64,000 nucleotides of DNA from JASLDZ01 sp964235945 (GCA_964235945.1 CAXSDV010000001.1:62001-126000); one strand, 5' to 3'. Shown: positions 42,299 through 51,210, counted from the first letter of the stretch. Notes: generated from the letters alone by a model not told the origin. Made by a program: numbers and translations.

Positions 42299-44709
42299 CA
42301 GCCGGGTCGCCCCAGGAGGCGCGGCAGCCAGTCGGCGGGGGCGTCGCCCACCTCCGCACGCAGGGCGTCCAGCCGGCGCACGCTGGCCTCGCGTCCGGAA
42401 AGCACGGTGAGCAGGTCCGGCAGGCCGGCGAGGTTCAGCCGCGCCACCACGCTGTCGTTCCCATGCTTGATGAGGAAGCAGTGCGCCGAGTCCGGCAGGG
42501 TGCGCACCAGGTCGAACTCGTGATCCGTCAGGCCGAAGCCGCGGACGTAGTCGTCCGCCTGCGCCTTGGGGTTGACCATGAAGATCTGCGTGGCCGCCTG
42601 CTCGATGATCGCCGAGGCGATGCGGCTCTGCAGCGCGTCCGCCGCGCTCTGGGTGGCGAAGCCGACGATCCCGTTGCGCTTGCGGATCGTCTTCTCCCAG
42701 TCCTTGATCCGCGCCACGAACACGTCGTCGTCCAGCGCCTTCCACCCCTCGTCGATGACGATGATCGAGGGCGCCCCGTCCAGCCGCTCCTCCACCCGGT
42801 GGAACAGGTACATCATGGCCGGAGTGCGCGCGGCCGGGTCGTCCAGGATCTGGGTCAGGTCGAAGCCGATCACGCGGGCGTCGAGGTCGAGCCCGTCCGT
42901 GCCGTCCGCGTTCGCAGGATGGTCGAACAGCCAGGCGTAGTCGCCCGAACCGTGCCACGGGGCCAGCCGCGCGGCGAGGTCGCCGGCGGACGGGCGCCGG
43001 CCGCCGCGGAACAGCTCCACGAAATAGCGCAGCCGCCTAAACTCGGGCGCCTGGGCGAAGTTCGCGTCCACAGCCTCCGCCACCGCCGCCAGGTCCTCGG
43101 GGCCGAGCGCGGCGGCGGCGCCCGCGGTCAGGAGCTTGGACACCCAGTCGGTCAGAAAGCGCCGGTTATAGGGCGTGTCGGGCAGGAGCAGCGGGTTCAG
43201 CCCCGTGGACGCGCCCGGCCGCAACACGTCGTAACGGCCGCCCAATGCGCGCAGGAAGATCTCCGCCCCGCGATCCTTGTCGAAGTAGATGGTGCGCGGG
43301 CTGAATTTCTGCGCCTGGGCCAACAGGAAGCCCAACACCACGGTTTTGCCCGAGCCGGACGGCCCGATCACCGTGAAGTTGCCCAGATCGCCCGCGTGGA
43401 AGTTGAAGTTGTACGGCCCGGCGCTGGTCGTCTCCAGCACGGTGACGGGCGCGCCCCAATGCACGCCCTCGGACTCGCCCACGGGGAAGTTGTGAAGGCT
43501 CGCCAGGCTCGCGAAATTGGACGAACTGACCAGCGCGCGCCGGGCGATGTCTTTGAAATTGCCAGGGAACTGCGCCCAGAAGGCGGGCTCGAGGTTGACG
43601 TCCTCGCGCACGGCGATGACGCCCAACTCGGTGAAGGCCGACTGCACGTCCGCCGCCGCCTCGTTCAGCGCGACCAGGTCGGGCGCCTTGACCATCACCG
43701 TGAGGTGGTGCTCGCCGAAAGCGGCGCGGCCGGCGGCCACCTCGTCCTTGGCGATCACGAGATCGCGGCGCTGGCTGATCGCCTCGTCGTCGGCCGCGCG
43801 CAGGCGTCGCACCGCCAGGTTCATGCGGTCCAGCGTGGCCTGGCGGTCGACGAAGCCGAAGCTCTCGGTCAGCGTCATCTCGAACGGCAGGCGCAGCAGG
43901 TCGTCGAGCATGCCGGGCGCGGTCTGGCCGGGGTAGTCCTTCACCGACACCATGGCCGCGAACTCGGCGGGCAGGCGTCCGGCGGGCCCGAGCTCCAGCG
44001 CGTCCGCCCCGAAGCTTACCCGCCGATAGGGCAGGTAGAGGCCCAGGTCCGCCTTGGGCAGGCGCACGGGGCGCACCTCGCCGTTGTAGAGCAGGCTCAG
44101 GAACTCCAGCGGCTCCGAGCACGCGCCCTGCGGCCCTTCGTAGGCGGTGAGCAGGCGCGCGCCGTAGGGGGCCAGCGCCGAGAGCAGGCCGTCGCGCGCG
44201 GCGTTGAGCGCGCCCAGGTCGCGCGCGGCGGCGGCGGCGGTCTCGCGCCGGTCGCGTCCGCCGCCCAGCACGGCGCCGAACACGCGGTCCAGCCCTCCGG
44301 CCCCGCCCTGCAACGGACGGCGCACCAGGGTGAGGAACAGGTCGTTGACGTAGAGCCGCCGTGAGGCCAGCCGGCCACGCCACGCCGCGTCCAGCGACCG
44401 GCTGAAGTCGTCGGGGAAGTCTCCGGAAAGTTCGGGCCGCACCTCGCGGCGCACCACGTGGTGGTAGAGCGCGAACCGTGAGCTCGCCACGCCGCGCAGC
44501 ATGGTGTCACGCACGGTCTTACGATAGTTCAACTCGGTGGTGTCTGCGGTCTCGAAGGGAAAACCTTCGAGCTTGAGGAATTGGATCAGCCGCCCGTCGC
44601 GCGTCTCCACCGTGGCGTCGTCCACGTGGCGGGCGTAGGGCAGGCGCGCGCCCGCCGCCTGCTCGCGCCGGGCGTCCGGACCATCGGCGGGGCGGGCGAG
44701 CACGGGCAC
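42298..44709 (-). CDS. virB4: Type IV secretion ATPase VirB4
   Basis: An 803-residue ATPase of the CagE/TrbE/VirB family that powers pilus assembly and transport. The N-terminal domain (to about 400) has PYARHVDDATVETRDG and GDFPDDFSRSLD-like VirB4 features; the C-terminal ATPase has Walker A GPSGSGKTVVLGF at about 450, SIIVIDEGWKALDD (Walker B) at about 645, and GFATQSAADAL. Length is typical. The GTG start at 44709 is 4 bases after the virB3 stop. Confidence 0.95.
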   Translation of the reverse strand: MPVLARPADGPDARREQAAGARLPYARHVDDATVETRDGRLIQFLKLEGFPFETADTTELNYRKTVRDTMLRGVASSRFALYHHVVRREVRPELSGDFPDDFSRSLDAAWRGRLASRRLYVNDLFLTLVRRPLQGGAGGLDRVFGAVLGGGRDRRETAAAAARDLGALNAARDGLLSALAPYGARLLTAYEGPQGACSEPLEFLSLLYNGEVRPVRLPKADLGLYLPYRRVSFGADALELGPAGRLPAEFAAMVSVKDYPGQTAPGMLDDLLRLPFEMTLTESFGFVDRQATLDRMNLAVRRLRAADDEAISQRRDLVIAKDEVAAGRAAFGEHHLTVMVKAPDLVALNEAAADVQSAFTELGVIAVREDVNLEPAFWAQFPGNFKDIARRALVSSSNFASLASLHNFPVGESEGVHWGAPVTVLETTSAGPYNFNFHAGDLGNFTVIGPSGSGKTVVLGFLLAQAQKFSPRTIYFDKDRGAEIFLRALGGRYDVLRPGASTGLNPLLLPDTPYNRRFLTDWVSKLLTAGAAAALGPEDLAAVAEAVDANFAQAPEFRRLRYFVELFRGGRRPSAGDLAARLAPWHGSGDYAWLFDHPANADGTDGLDLDARVIGFDLTQILDDPAARTPAMMYLFHRVEERLDGAPSIIVIDEGWKALDDDVFVARIKDWEKTIRKRNGIVGFATQSAADALQSRIASAIIEQAATQIFMVNPKAQADDYVRGFGLTDHEFDLVRTLPDSAHCFLIKHGNDSVVARLNLAGLPDLLTVLSGREASVRRLDALRAEVGDAPADWLPRLLGRPG

Positions 44710-44713
44710 CGCG

Positions 44714-44998
44714 TCAGGCCCGGTAGGAGTTGCAGCGCCAGAACGCGGCGTTCTTCACCCGCGGGCAGCGGCTCGCGCGCACCAGCCACAGGTCGAAGAA
44801 GCGCGGCTCGCGCAGGCAGCCCCAGTAGCCCACCGCGTGGATCACGCCCGCCACCGGCAACGCCCAGAACGAGTGGGTGATCAGGAACAGCTCCACGGTG
44901 ATCACCGCGTTCATCACGAACCAGCTGTAGGTCACGCCCGCGAACATCTGCGGCCGGGTCAGGGCGCCGAACACCGGGTCGCGGTCGAGCTGGGCCAA
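44714..44998 (-). CDS. virB3: Type IV secretion protein VirB3
   Basis: A 94-residue inner-membrane protein with two membrane helices (about residues 28-44 and 46-60). The sequence DPVFGALTRPQMFAGVTYSW is the characteristic VirB3 start and REPRFFDLW is the conserved segment after the second helix. The start is TTG at 44998, 3 bases after the virB2 stop. VirB3 helps assemble the pilus together with VirB4. Confidence 0.92.
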   Translation of the reverse strand: MAQLDRDPVFGALTRPQMFAGVTYSWFVMNAVITVELFLITHSFWALPVAGVIHAVGYWGCLREPRFFDLWLVRASRCPRVKNAAFWRCNSYRA

Positions 44999-45001
44999 GG
45001 T

Positions 45002-45325
45002 TCAGGCTCCCGACGAGATGGAGCGGATGCCCGCCACGATGGCGGCCGCGCCGAACAGAATGAAGGTGCCCAGGATCACCGTCGCTCCCCGGCGCCAGTC
45101 GATCCGGCCGGTGAGCATCATCAAGCCCACCGCCCCCACCGCGATGACAGCCAGGGCGGTCGCCACGTTGCCGAACAGCGTGCCCTGCAGCCAGGTGACC
45201 GCGTTGAGCACCACGTTCGATCCTGCGGGGTCGAGCTGCACCGACTGGGCGTGCGCCGCGCCGGCGGCCAGCATCGCCGCCGCCCAGCCCGTCAGCGCCG
45301 CCGCCTGGCCCGTTCTCTTCGTCAT
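45002..45325 (-). CDS. virB2: Type IV secretion major pilin VirB2
   Basis: A 107-residue pilin precursor. A signal peptide ends at about AAHA|Q (residues 1-26), then two hydrophobic helices follow: NVATALAVIAVGAVGLMML and the region around ATVILGTFILFGAAAIVAG, with the short basic loop TGRIDWRR between, as in TrbC/VirB2. The ATG overlaps the virB1 stop (ATGA). Confidence 0.92.
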   Translation of the reverse strand: MTKRTGQAAALTGWAAAMLAAGAAHAQSVQLDPAGSNVVLNAVTWLQGTLFGNVATALAVIAVGAVGLMMLTGRIDWRRGATVILGTFILFGAAAIVAGIRSISSGA

Positions 45326-46017
45326 CACCTGTCCGCTTCGTCCGCTCGCCGGCTCAGCCGGTCCATGATGGCCGCGACATACGCGCGGGTCTCGCGGTAC
45401 GGCGGCACGCCGCCGTACCGGTCCACCGCGCCCGCGCCCGCATTGTAGGCGGCCAGGGCGCGGACGAGGTCGCCGTCGTAGCGCGCCATCATCCGCCGCA
45501 TGTAGGCCGCCCCGCCCCGATAGTTCTGCCGGGTGTCGCGCGGGTCGACGTGGAGGCTCCGCGCCGTACCCGGCATGAGTTGCATCTCGCCGAGCGCCCC
45601 CTTGGCCGAGACGGCGCCCGAGCGCCCGCCCGACTCGCGCCACGCCATGGCCTCGATCAGTTCGGGGCTGAGTTCGGCCGCCCGGGCCGCGTCGCCCAAC
45701 GCCTTCCCACCCTGCACCCTGCCGCCGGAGATTCGACGGGCCGCGGGCTCCTCGCGACCTTGGGGGGCGATGGACGTGACGCCGTCGACGCCGAACACGG
45801 CGGGGCGGTCATAGAGTGTGGAGACGCCGCCCGGGCCGATCTCGATCACCTGCGCCGAGACGACCATCGGCAGCGACGCCAGAACGCCCGCCACGCCCAG
45901 CGCTCGAATCGACCTCCCGACGCCGGAAGGCACGCGCGCACCCGACGGAAGGCCGACGCGGATGGGGTGCCGGGAAAGCTTACGCACGAGGGTACTTAGA
46001 ACGGAAACGGGCGCCAC
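45325..46017 (-). CDS. virB1: Lytic transglycosylase VirB1
   Basis: A 230-residue exported muramidase-like enzyme that opens the peptidoglycan for the secretion apparatus. The SLT domain has the catalytic Glu in AMAWRESGGRSG, then KGALGEMQLMPGTA, and AYNAGAGAVDRYGG-PPYRET typical of this fold. The signal peptide is at about residues 38-55 (VAGVLASLPMVVSAQ) if the GTG at 46017 is used; an in-frame GTG at 45987 would shorten the leader. Neither has a clear ribosome site. It is first in the virB operon and only 45 bases downstream of the ferritin-like gene. Confidence 0.9.
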   Translation of the reverse strand: MAPVSVLSTLVRKLSRHPIRVGLPSGARVPSGVGRSIRALGVAGVLASLPMVVSAQVIEIGPGGVSTLYDRPAVFGVDGVTSIAPQGREEPAARRISGGRVQGGKALGDAARAAELSPELIEAMAWRESGGRSGAVSAKGALGEMQLMPGTARSLHVDPRDTRQNYRGGAAYMRRMMARYDGDLVRALAAYNAGAGAVDRYGGVPPYRETRAYVAAIMDRLSRRADEADR

Positions 46018-46062
46018 GGGAAGTCCGGAGACGTTCCGCGGCGCCCTGTCTTCGTGGAGCTA

Positions 46063-47052
46063 TCAGGCCTCGGCGGTGCTGGTGTTCACCAGCCCGTTGA
46101 CGCCGTTGGGGAAGAAGCCGCCCTTGGTGGCGGCCGCCTTGGTCAGGTACACCACGTTGAGCACCTGGCCCGTGGTGCGGCTGAAGGCGATCGAGTTGCC
46201 GTCGGTCGGCACCAGGTTGGCGGTGCCGTCGGCGTTGACGATGCCCTGGTCGTCGTCGGTCGCACCATCCAGGCTGTCGCGCGCGTCCGAAATCTTACCG
46301 ACGGTGGCGGCGATGTTGGCGCTCGGCGTCTGAATGCCCAACGAGTAGAGCGTCGTGCGGACGATGCCCGCGTGATAGGCCTCGACCGCCAGGATGCCTG
46401 CGGCCGCTTCCAGGTAGGTCTTGTTGGTGAGCAGGGGCGAAGCGCCCTTGTAGGCGGTCACGCCCACGTCCTCGAAGATGAAGGCGCCCAACAGGAAGCT
46501 CACGTCGTTGGCGTAAGGGTTGAACACCTGACCCGCGCCGACCACGCCCGCCGCCTGGGCGGCCACGGAGAAGGCGCCGTTCGGGTCGGTGCCGCTGATG
46601 TTGATGGCCGGGATCGCCACGGCGGCGCCGCCGAGAGCGGAGCGCAGGAAATTGACGTGGTTGAGCTCGTCCTGGGCGATCTCCTTGGCGTAGGCGGCCA
46701 CCAACGGATTGGTGAACATGACCTGGGCGCCGCCCGTCACCGCACCCTGGACGCCCGTGCCGGTCTGCGACGCGGCGGGAATGCCCATGCCGTTGACGGC
46801 CATCTGGTAGTAGCTGGCCTCGAGATACTCGAGGTTCAGCGCGAAATTGAGGACGTCGGCGTCCGTCGGCGCGGCGCTCTGGGCGACGGCGGTGGAGCCG
46901 GAGGAGTTGTCGCTCCCGCCGCCGCAGGCGGTGAGGGCCACGGCGCCCGCGGCGCCCGCGGCGAAGCCACCGGCCACACGGAAGAAATCGCGGCGCTCTT
47001 GGCGACGCTTGACGCGGCGGTCCAGGGCGTCGATCAAAAGGGTGTCGTCCAT
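46063..47052 (-). CDS. Tat-exported ferritin-like domain lipoprotein
   Basis: A 329-residue protein of the ferritin-like family that includes desiccation-related proteins. The N terminus has a twin-arginine motif ERRDFFRVAGG (residues 19-29) and a lipobox LTAC with Cys43, so it should be folded in the cytoplasm, exported by Tat and lipid-anchored. Ferritin helices carry metal-type Glu/His residues: NLEYLEASYY, EIAQDELNHVNFL, FIFEDVGVTAY and AVEAYHAG. GGAGGAG at 47068-47062 with 9-base spacing fixes the start at the ATG ending at 47052. It lies just downstream of the ECF sigma/anti-sigma pair, a recurrent neighbourhood for this family. Confidence 0.88.
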   Translation of the reverse strand: MDDTLLIDALDRRVKRRQERRDFFRVAGGFAAGAAGAVALTACGGGSDNSSGSTAVAQSAAPTDADVLNFALNLEYLEASYYQMAVNGMGIPAASQTGTGVQGAVTGGAQVMFTNPLVAAYAKEIAQDELNHVNFLRSALGGAAVAIPAINISGTDPNGAFSVAAQAAGVVGAGQVFNPYANDVSFLLGAFIFEDVGVTAYKGASPLLTNKTYLEAAAGILAVEAYHAGIVRTTLYSLGIQTPSANIAATVGKISDARDSLDGATDDDQGIVNADGTANLVPTDGNSIAFSRTTGQVLNVVYLTKAAATKGGFFPNGVNGLVNTSTAEA

Positions 47053-47260
47053 TCGAAACATCTCCTCCACTGCGCGTGCTACGGCTGAGCCTTACCCGCC
47101 CTGCTCAAGCCGGACAATGTCGCAGACCCGAACGCCGAACAAGAGGTGACGGGTAGTTTATTTCGGACCGTCGCCGAACGCTGTAAAACAACAACCCCCA
47201 AATAAAATCCCGAGGCACAGGTACGTGACGTCCACATGTTTGGATGCACGGTCCGGCTAT

Positions 47261-47284
47261 AAAAAGACTCTCTTCGTCAGAGAG
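47261..47284 (-). terminator. Rho-independent terminator after the anti-sigma gene
   Basis: On the minus strand CTCTCT and AGAGAG form a 6-base stem with a 5-base loop, followed by GTC and five T. The first arm is inside the last codons of the anti-sigma gene. Confidence 0.65.
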
Positions 47285-48014
47285 CCTGCAACACCCCCGT
47301 GGCGACGACCGGTCCCGTCGGCGCGGACCCGGGGGCGCCCGAAGGCGGCTCGATGGAGACGGCCACCACGTCCCCGACGCGCGCGTCGCGGATCAACCGC
47401 CCGGCCGCGCCTGAGGTCGCGCGCCCGACCAGGCCCAGCGCCGCGGGAGCCGCGCCCGGCTTGATGAGCCAGAGTTCCGCCGCGCGTCCCGCTTGCGGCT
47501 CGGCGGCGAAGGCGGGCGCCAGCCGCCCCTCGCCCGTGTAGACGGTCACCACGCCGCGGCTCTCGGCTCCTGCGCCGGCCGCGGGGGCCATCACCGCCAC
47601 CAGCACCGGCGACGCCCGCTTCTCCCCGCGGACCGCCCATCCCGCCCCGGCCAGCACCACCGCCCCGGCGAGCGCCGCCGCCCAGGCGAGGCGTTCGGCG
47701 CCCGCCCTGCGGCGTGCGGGCGTCGCGGCGGCTCGCAATGGAGCGGAGGCCCGGTCGGGCGCGGGCGGATCGAGCCGCGCCTGCAGGCGGGCCCACGCCG
47801 CCTCCGGCGCGGGCACGGGCTCCGGCGCGGAGGCCAGGGGAGCGAGGAACGCCTCCCAGCGGGCGACCCGGGCGGCGAAGCCAGGGTCCGAGGCGCGGCG
47901 TGCGGCGGCCCCGGCGCGCTCGGGCGCGTCCAGCACGCCCAGCACGTACTCGCCCGCGAGCACGTCGTCCGCGTCGTCGGGAGCGAGGTCGTCGGCGGGG
48001 TCGCGCGGGCTCAT
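47277..48014 (-). CDS. Anti-sigma factor (RskA-like)
   Basis: A 245-residue single-span membrane protein. The N-terminal cytoplasmic part (LAGEYVLGVLDAPERA) is the zinc-free anti-sigma region that binds the sigma factor; a membrane helix lies at about 125-145 (LAWAAALAGAVVLAGAGWAV), and the periplasmic part carries the RskA signature LWLIKPGAAPAALGL. It should hold its sigma factor inactive until proteolysis. The ATG overlaps the sigma stop (ATGA), so the two are made together. A hairpin with a T-run follows. Confidence 0.9.
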   Translation of the reverse strand: MSPRDPADDLAPDDADDVLAGEYVLGVLDAPERAGAAARRASDPGFAARVARWEAFLAPLASAPEPVPAPEAAWARLQARLDPPAPDRASAPLRAAATPARRRAGAERLAWAAALAGAVVLAGAGWAVRGEKRASPVLVAVMAPAAGAGAESRGVVTVYTGEGRLAPAFAAEPQAGRAAELWLIKPGAAPAALGLVGRATSGAAGRLIRDARVGDVVAVSIEPPSGAPGSAPTGPVVATGVLQAL

Positions 48015-48568
48015 CGCTCCAGGCCCTCCCGCAGGCGGAGCAGGCCCCGGCGGATCCAACTCTTCATGGTGCCCACCGGAACGCCGGCGCGCACGGCCAA
48101 CGCTTCGTAGCTCACACCCTCCTCGAAAGCGGTGCGGATGGCCGCGGCCGTGCGCGGGTCGAGCCGGTCGAGACCGGCCTGCAACCGCCGGGAGTCCTCG
48201 TCCGCCACGAGCACCGCGACGGCGTCCGGCGACGGGTCGGGCGTCTCGTCCACCACGTCCAGCGTCTCATGGCGGCGGTGGCGCCGGGCGCGGACCCGGT
48301 CCAGGGACCGGTTGCGCGCCACGGCGATCAGCCAGGTCATGGGGGCGCCGCGCGCCGGGTCGTAGCTTCCGGGACGCTTCCAAAGGGTGAGGTAGACGTC
48401 CTGCAATGTCTCTTCGGCCTCACCCTCGTCTGCGGATATACGCATGCAGACGGAGAACAGCTTCGCCGAAGTCAGCGCATAAAGGCGCCGTAGGGCCGAC
48501 GGGTCGCCGCGGGCGGCCGCCGCCATGGCTTCCGCCAGGGCCTCGTGCGTATCGGGAACCGCGCTCAT
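48011..48568 (-). CDS. ECF sigma factor (SigK-like)
   Basis: A 185-residue sigma70-family factor of the extracytoplasmic function type. Region 2 has LFSVCMRISADEGEAEETLQ and VYLTLWKRPGSYD then MTWLIAVARNRSLDRVR; region 4 has AAIRTAFEEGVSYEALA and VPVGTMKSWIRRGLLRLR, the helix-turn-helix for the -35. It pairs with the RskA-like anti-sigma gene. The ATG at 48568 fits the usual N-terminal length. A GGAAC-N16-GGTT motif upstream could be an autoregulated promoter. Confidence 0.92.
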   Translation of the reverse strand: MSAVPDTHEALAEAMAAAARGDPSALRRLYALTSAKLFSVCMRISADEGEAEETLQDVYLTLWKRPGSYDPARGAPMTWLIAVARNRSLDRVRARRHRRHETLDVVDETPDPSPDAVAVLVADEDSRRLQAGLDRLDPRTAAAIRTAFEEGVSYEALAVRAGVPVGTMKSWIRRGLLRLREGLER

Positions 48569-48751
48569 CGCCCGCCAGGTCGCGCGCGACCGCGGACAGG
48601 CGTCGGCGCGGCCGCCCGACTCACGCACCCACCCGCAGAGCGAAAGCCGTGAACCGAAGCGGGACGCGGCCGCTCGAGCAGGTCCGCGCGCCCAGCCCTT
48701 CGCCGCACATGCCGATCCCCGCCCCCCACGGCCATATCGACCGATCATGCC

Positions 48752-48776
48752 AACCGACCGCGGGCGACATGGTTCC
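48752..48776 (-). promoter_or_regulatory. Possible ECF-type promoter upstream of the sigma gene
   Basis: On the minus strand GGAAC (48776-48772), 16 bases, then GGTT (48755-48752), similar to ECF promoters. It lies 184 bases before the sigma start in the 268-base divergent gap (48569-48836), in which I see no other clear signal and no short gene. Confidence 0.35.
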
Positions 48777-48836
48777 TCCGCCAGAGCCGTCACGGCTAGG
48801 CCGGAACGGCCCGGCCGGCCTAGGGTGGATTCGCTG

Positions 48837-49664
48837 ATGATCGCACAGGCCACCACGTCCCCTCCCTCGCCCGGCCCGGCGGTTTCCGCCGTCGAACTGC
48901 GCGGCGTGGTGAAGACCTACGCTGACGGGCGCACGCGCGCGCTGGACGCGGTCGACTTGGCGGTCGCACGCGGGAGCTTCGTCGCCTTGGTGGGCGGCTC
49001 GGGCTCGGGCAAGACCACGCTCCTGAAGACGATCAACCGGCTGATCGAGCCGGACGCGGGCGAGGTGCGCGTGGACGGCCGGCCCGTCTCGCACGAGACG
49101 CCCTTCAAGCTCAGGCGCCGGATCGGCTACGCCTTCCAGGAGGTCGGCCTGTTCCCCCACATGAGCGTGGGCGAGAACATCGCGCTGACGCCGCGGCTGC
49201 TCGGCGCGAACTCGGTCGAAGCCGCCGCACGCGTGGACGAGCTTCTCGACCTCACCGCCCTCCCCCGCGAATTCGCGCGGCGCAGGCCCGACCAGCTTTC
49301 CGGCGGGCAGCGCCAGCGCGTGGGTTTGGCCCGGGCCCTGGCGGCGCGTCCCGCCCTGATGCTGATGGACGAACCCTTCGGAGCCCTCGATCCGCCGACG
49401 CGCGAGACGCTGGGCGACGGCTACCGCGACCTGCACGACCGGCTGGGCCTGACCACGGTGATGGTCACCCACGACGTGCAGGAGGCCGTGCTCCTGGCCG
49501 ACCGCATCGTGGTGCTGATGGACGGCGCCGTCGTCGCGGACGGGGCGCCCGCCGAACTGCTGAGGGGCTGCGCCGACCCGCGCGCGGCCGGCCTGCTGGC
49601 CGCCCCCAAGCGCGCCGCCGACCGGGTGGCGGCGATCCTGGCCGGAGACTCCCCGCGTGGATGA
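48837..49664 (+). CDS. ABC transporter ATPase, osmoprotectant (OpuCA/ProV) type
   Basis: A 275-residue ATP-binding subunit for uptake of glycine betaine, choline or a related compatible solute. Walker A is GGSGSGKTTL, the Q loop FQEVGLFPHM, the signature LSGGQRQRVGLARALA, Walker B LMLMDEPFGALD and the switch His VTHDVQEAV. No C-terminal CBS domains are present, unlike some OpuCA. The ATG at 48837 overlaps a TGA in the preceding sequence. It overlaps the permease gene by 8 bases. Confidence 0.88.
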   Translation: MIAQATTSPPSPGPAVSAVELRGVVKTYADGRTRALDAVDLAVARGSFVALVGGSGSGKTTLLKTINRLIEPDAGEVRVDGRPVSHETPFKLRRRIGYAFQEVGLFPHMSVGENIALTPRLLGANSVEAAARVDELLDLTALPREFARRRPDQLSGGQRQRVGLARALAARPALMLMDEPFGALDPPTRETLGDGYRDLHDRLGLTTVMVTHDVQEAVLLADRIVVLMDGAVVADGAPAELLRGCADPRAAGLLAAPKRAADRVAAILAGDSPRG

Positions 49665-51210
49665 CCGGCTGGCGGCGGCCTGGCGCGCCCTGCCCGAGCG
49701 TTTGTCGGCCCACGTCGCCCTGTGCGCCTGCGCCCTCCTGCTCGCCGCGGCGGCCAGCCTGCCCCTGGCCCTGCTGGCGGTGCGCCGGCCGAGGCTGCGC
49801 TGGGCGCTGGTGTCGACGGCCGGGCTGATCCAGACGATCCCGGGGCTGGCCCTGTTGGCGCTGTTCTACCCGCTGCTGCTGCTGGTCTCGGCCGGCACCG
49901 AGCGTGCGTTCGGACTACGCCTGCCGGCCCTGGGCTTCCTGCCCTCGCTGCTGGCGCTGACGCTCTACGCGGTGCTGCCGATCCTGCGCAACGCGACGGC
50001 GGGCCTCTTGGGCGTGCCCGCCGCCCTGCGCGAGGCGGCGGACGGGGTGGGCATGACCCCCGCCCAGCGCCTTTGGCGGGTGGAGGCGCCCCTGGCCGCG
50101 CCCGTGGTGATGGCGGGGGTGCGCACCTCCGCCGTGCTGACCATCGGCACCGCGGTGCTGGCCACCCCCGTCGGCCAGCCGAGCCTGGGCGATTACATCT
50201 TCTCCGGCCTGCAGACGGAGGACTGGGTGGCGGTGCTGTTCGGCTGCGCCGCCGCCGCCGCCCTGGCGGTGGCCGCCGACCAGTTGCTGGCGCTGGTGGA
50301 GGCGGGCGCGGCGCGGCGCGACCCTCGGCGGCTGGCGCTGGGCGGCGCGGGCCTGCTGGCCGGGACGCTGCTGGCGCTTGCTCCGGCCCTGGGCGCGGTG
50401 TTCGCCCGGCCGGACGCGAGCTACACCCTGGGCGCCAAGAACTTCAGCGAACAGTACATCCTGTCCGAGCTGATGGCGCGGCGGCTGCGGGCGCAGGGCG
50501 CGCAGGTGCGCCAGCGCGCGGGCCTGGGCTCGGCGGTGGTGTTCCGCGCCCTCGCCTCCAACGACCTGGACGCCTACGTCGACTATTCCGGCACCCTGTG
50601 GACCAACGTGCTGGGGCGGCGCGACACCCCGCCCCGCGCCGTGCTGCTGACCGAGCTCGGGCGCGAGCTGCACCGGCGCTACGGCGTGACGCTGCTGGGA
50701 CCGCTGGGATTTGAGAACGCCTACGCCCTGACCATGCGCGCCGACCGCGCCCGGGCGCTGGGCGTGAGCGACCTTGCGGACCTTGCACCCGTCTCCCCCC
50801 GGCTGACGCTGGGGGCCGACCTGGAGTTCCTCGCCCGGCCCGAGTGGACGGCGCTGCGCGAAGCCTACGGCCTGCGGTTCAAGGCCTCCCGCGCCTACAC
50901 CCCCACCTTCATGTACCGCGCGCTGGACGACGGTGAGGCGGACGTGATCTCCGCCTTCTCCAGCGACGGGCGCCTCGCGGGCGGGCGCCTGCTGGCCCTG
51001 CCGGACCCGAAGGGCGCGGCCCCGGCCTACGACGCGGTGATCCTGATCTCGCCACGGCGCGCGCACGACGCGCGCCTGCTGCGGGCGCTGCGCCCCCTGG
51101 TCGGGCGGCTGGACATAGCCCGGATGCGCGCCGCCAACGCCTCCGTGGACCGGACGGTGGACAAGCGCACCTTCGGCGAGGCCGCGGCGGCCCTCGACCC
51201 CGGAGGCTGA
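49657..51210 (+). CDS. Fused permease and substrate-binding protein of osmoprotectant ABC transporter
   Basis: A 517-residue fusion. The N-terminal half has about five or six membrane helices and the ABC permease loop EAADGVGMTPAQRLWRVEAPL (residues about 127-147), the contact for the ATPase. After a last helix near 230-250, the C-terminal 260 residues are an OpuAC/OsmX-like binding domain with LGAKNFSEQYILSELMA, then AYVDYSGTLWTNVL and ADVISAFSSDGRL. The binding domain is therefore tethered to the outer face of the membrane. Start GTG. Fusions of this kind are known in the Opu family; the exact solute is unknown. Confidence 0.88.
   Translation: MDDRLAAAWRALPERLSAHVALCACALLLAAAASLPLALLAVRRPRLRWALVSTAGLIQTIPGLALLALFYPLLLLVSAGTERAFGLRLPALGFLPSLLALTLYAVLPILRNATAGLLGVPAALREAADGVGMTPAQRLWRVEAPLAAPVVMAGVRTSAVLTIGTAVLATPVGQPSLGDYIFSGLQTEDWVAVLFGCAAAAALAVAADQLLALVEAGAARRDPRRLALGGAGLLAGTLLALAPALGAVFARPDASYTLGAKNFSEQYILSELMARRLRAQGAQVRQRAGLGSAVVFRALASNDLDAYVDYSGTLWTNVLGRRDTPPRAVLLTELGRELHRRYGVTLLGPLGFENAYALTMRADRARALGVSDLADLAPVSPRLTLGADLEFLARPEWTALREAYGLRFKASRAYTPTFMYRALDDGEADVISAFSSDGRLAGGRLLALPDPKGAAPAYDAVILISPRRAHDARLLRALRPLVGRLDIARMRAANASVDRTVDKRTFGEAAAALDPGG

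Noticed and set aside
37028..46017. The virB operon as part of an integrative conjugative element
   Set aside because: No integrase, relaxase, tRNA attachment site or direct repeats are visible, and the GC content matches the neighbours. Elements outside the window cannot be excluded.
48569..48836. A short gene or small RNA in the 268-base gap between the sigma factor and ABC transporter genes
   Set aside because: The frames there have no ribosome site or recognisable protein pattern, and no hairpin with a T-run is present. Only the GGAAC-N16-GGTT motif stood out.
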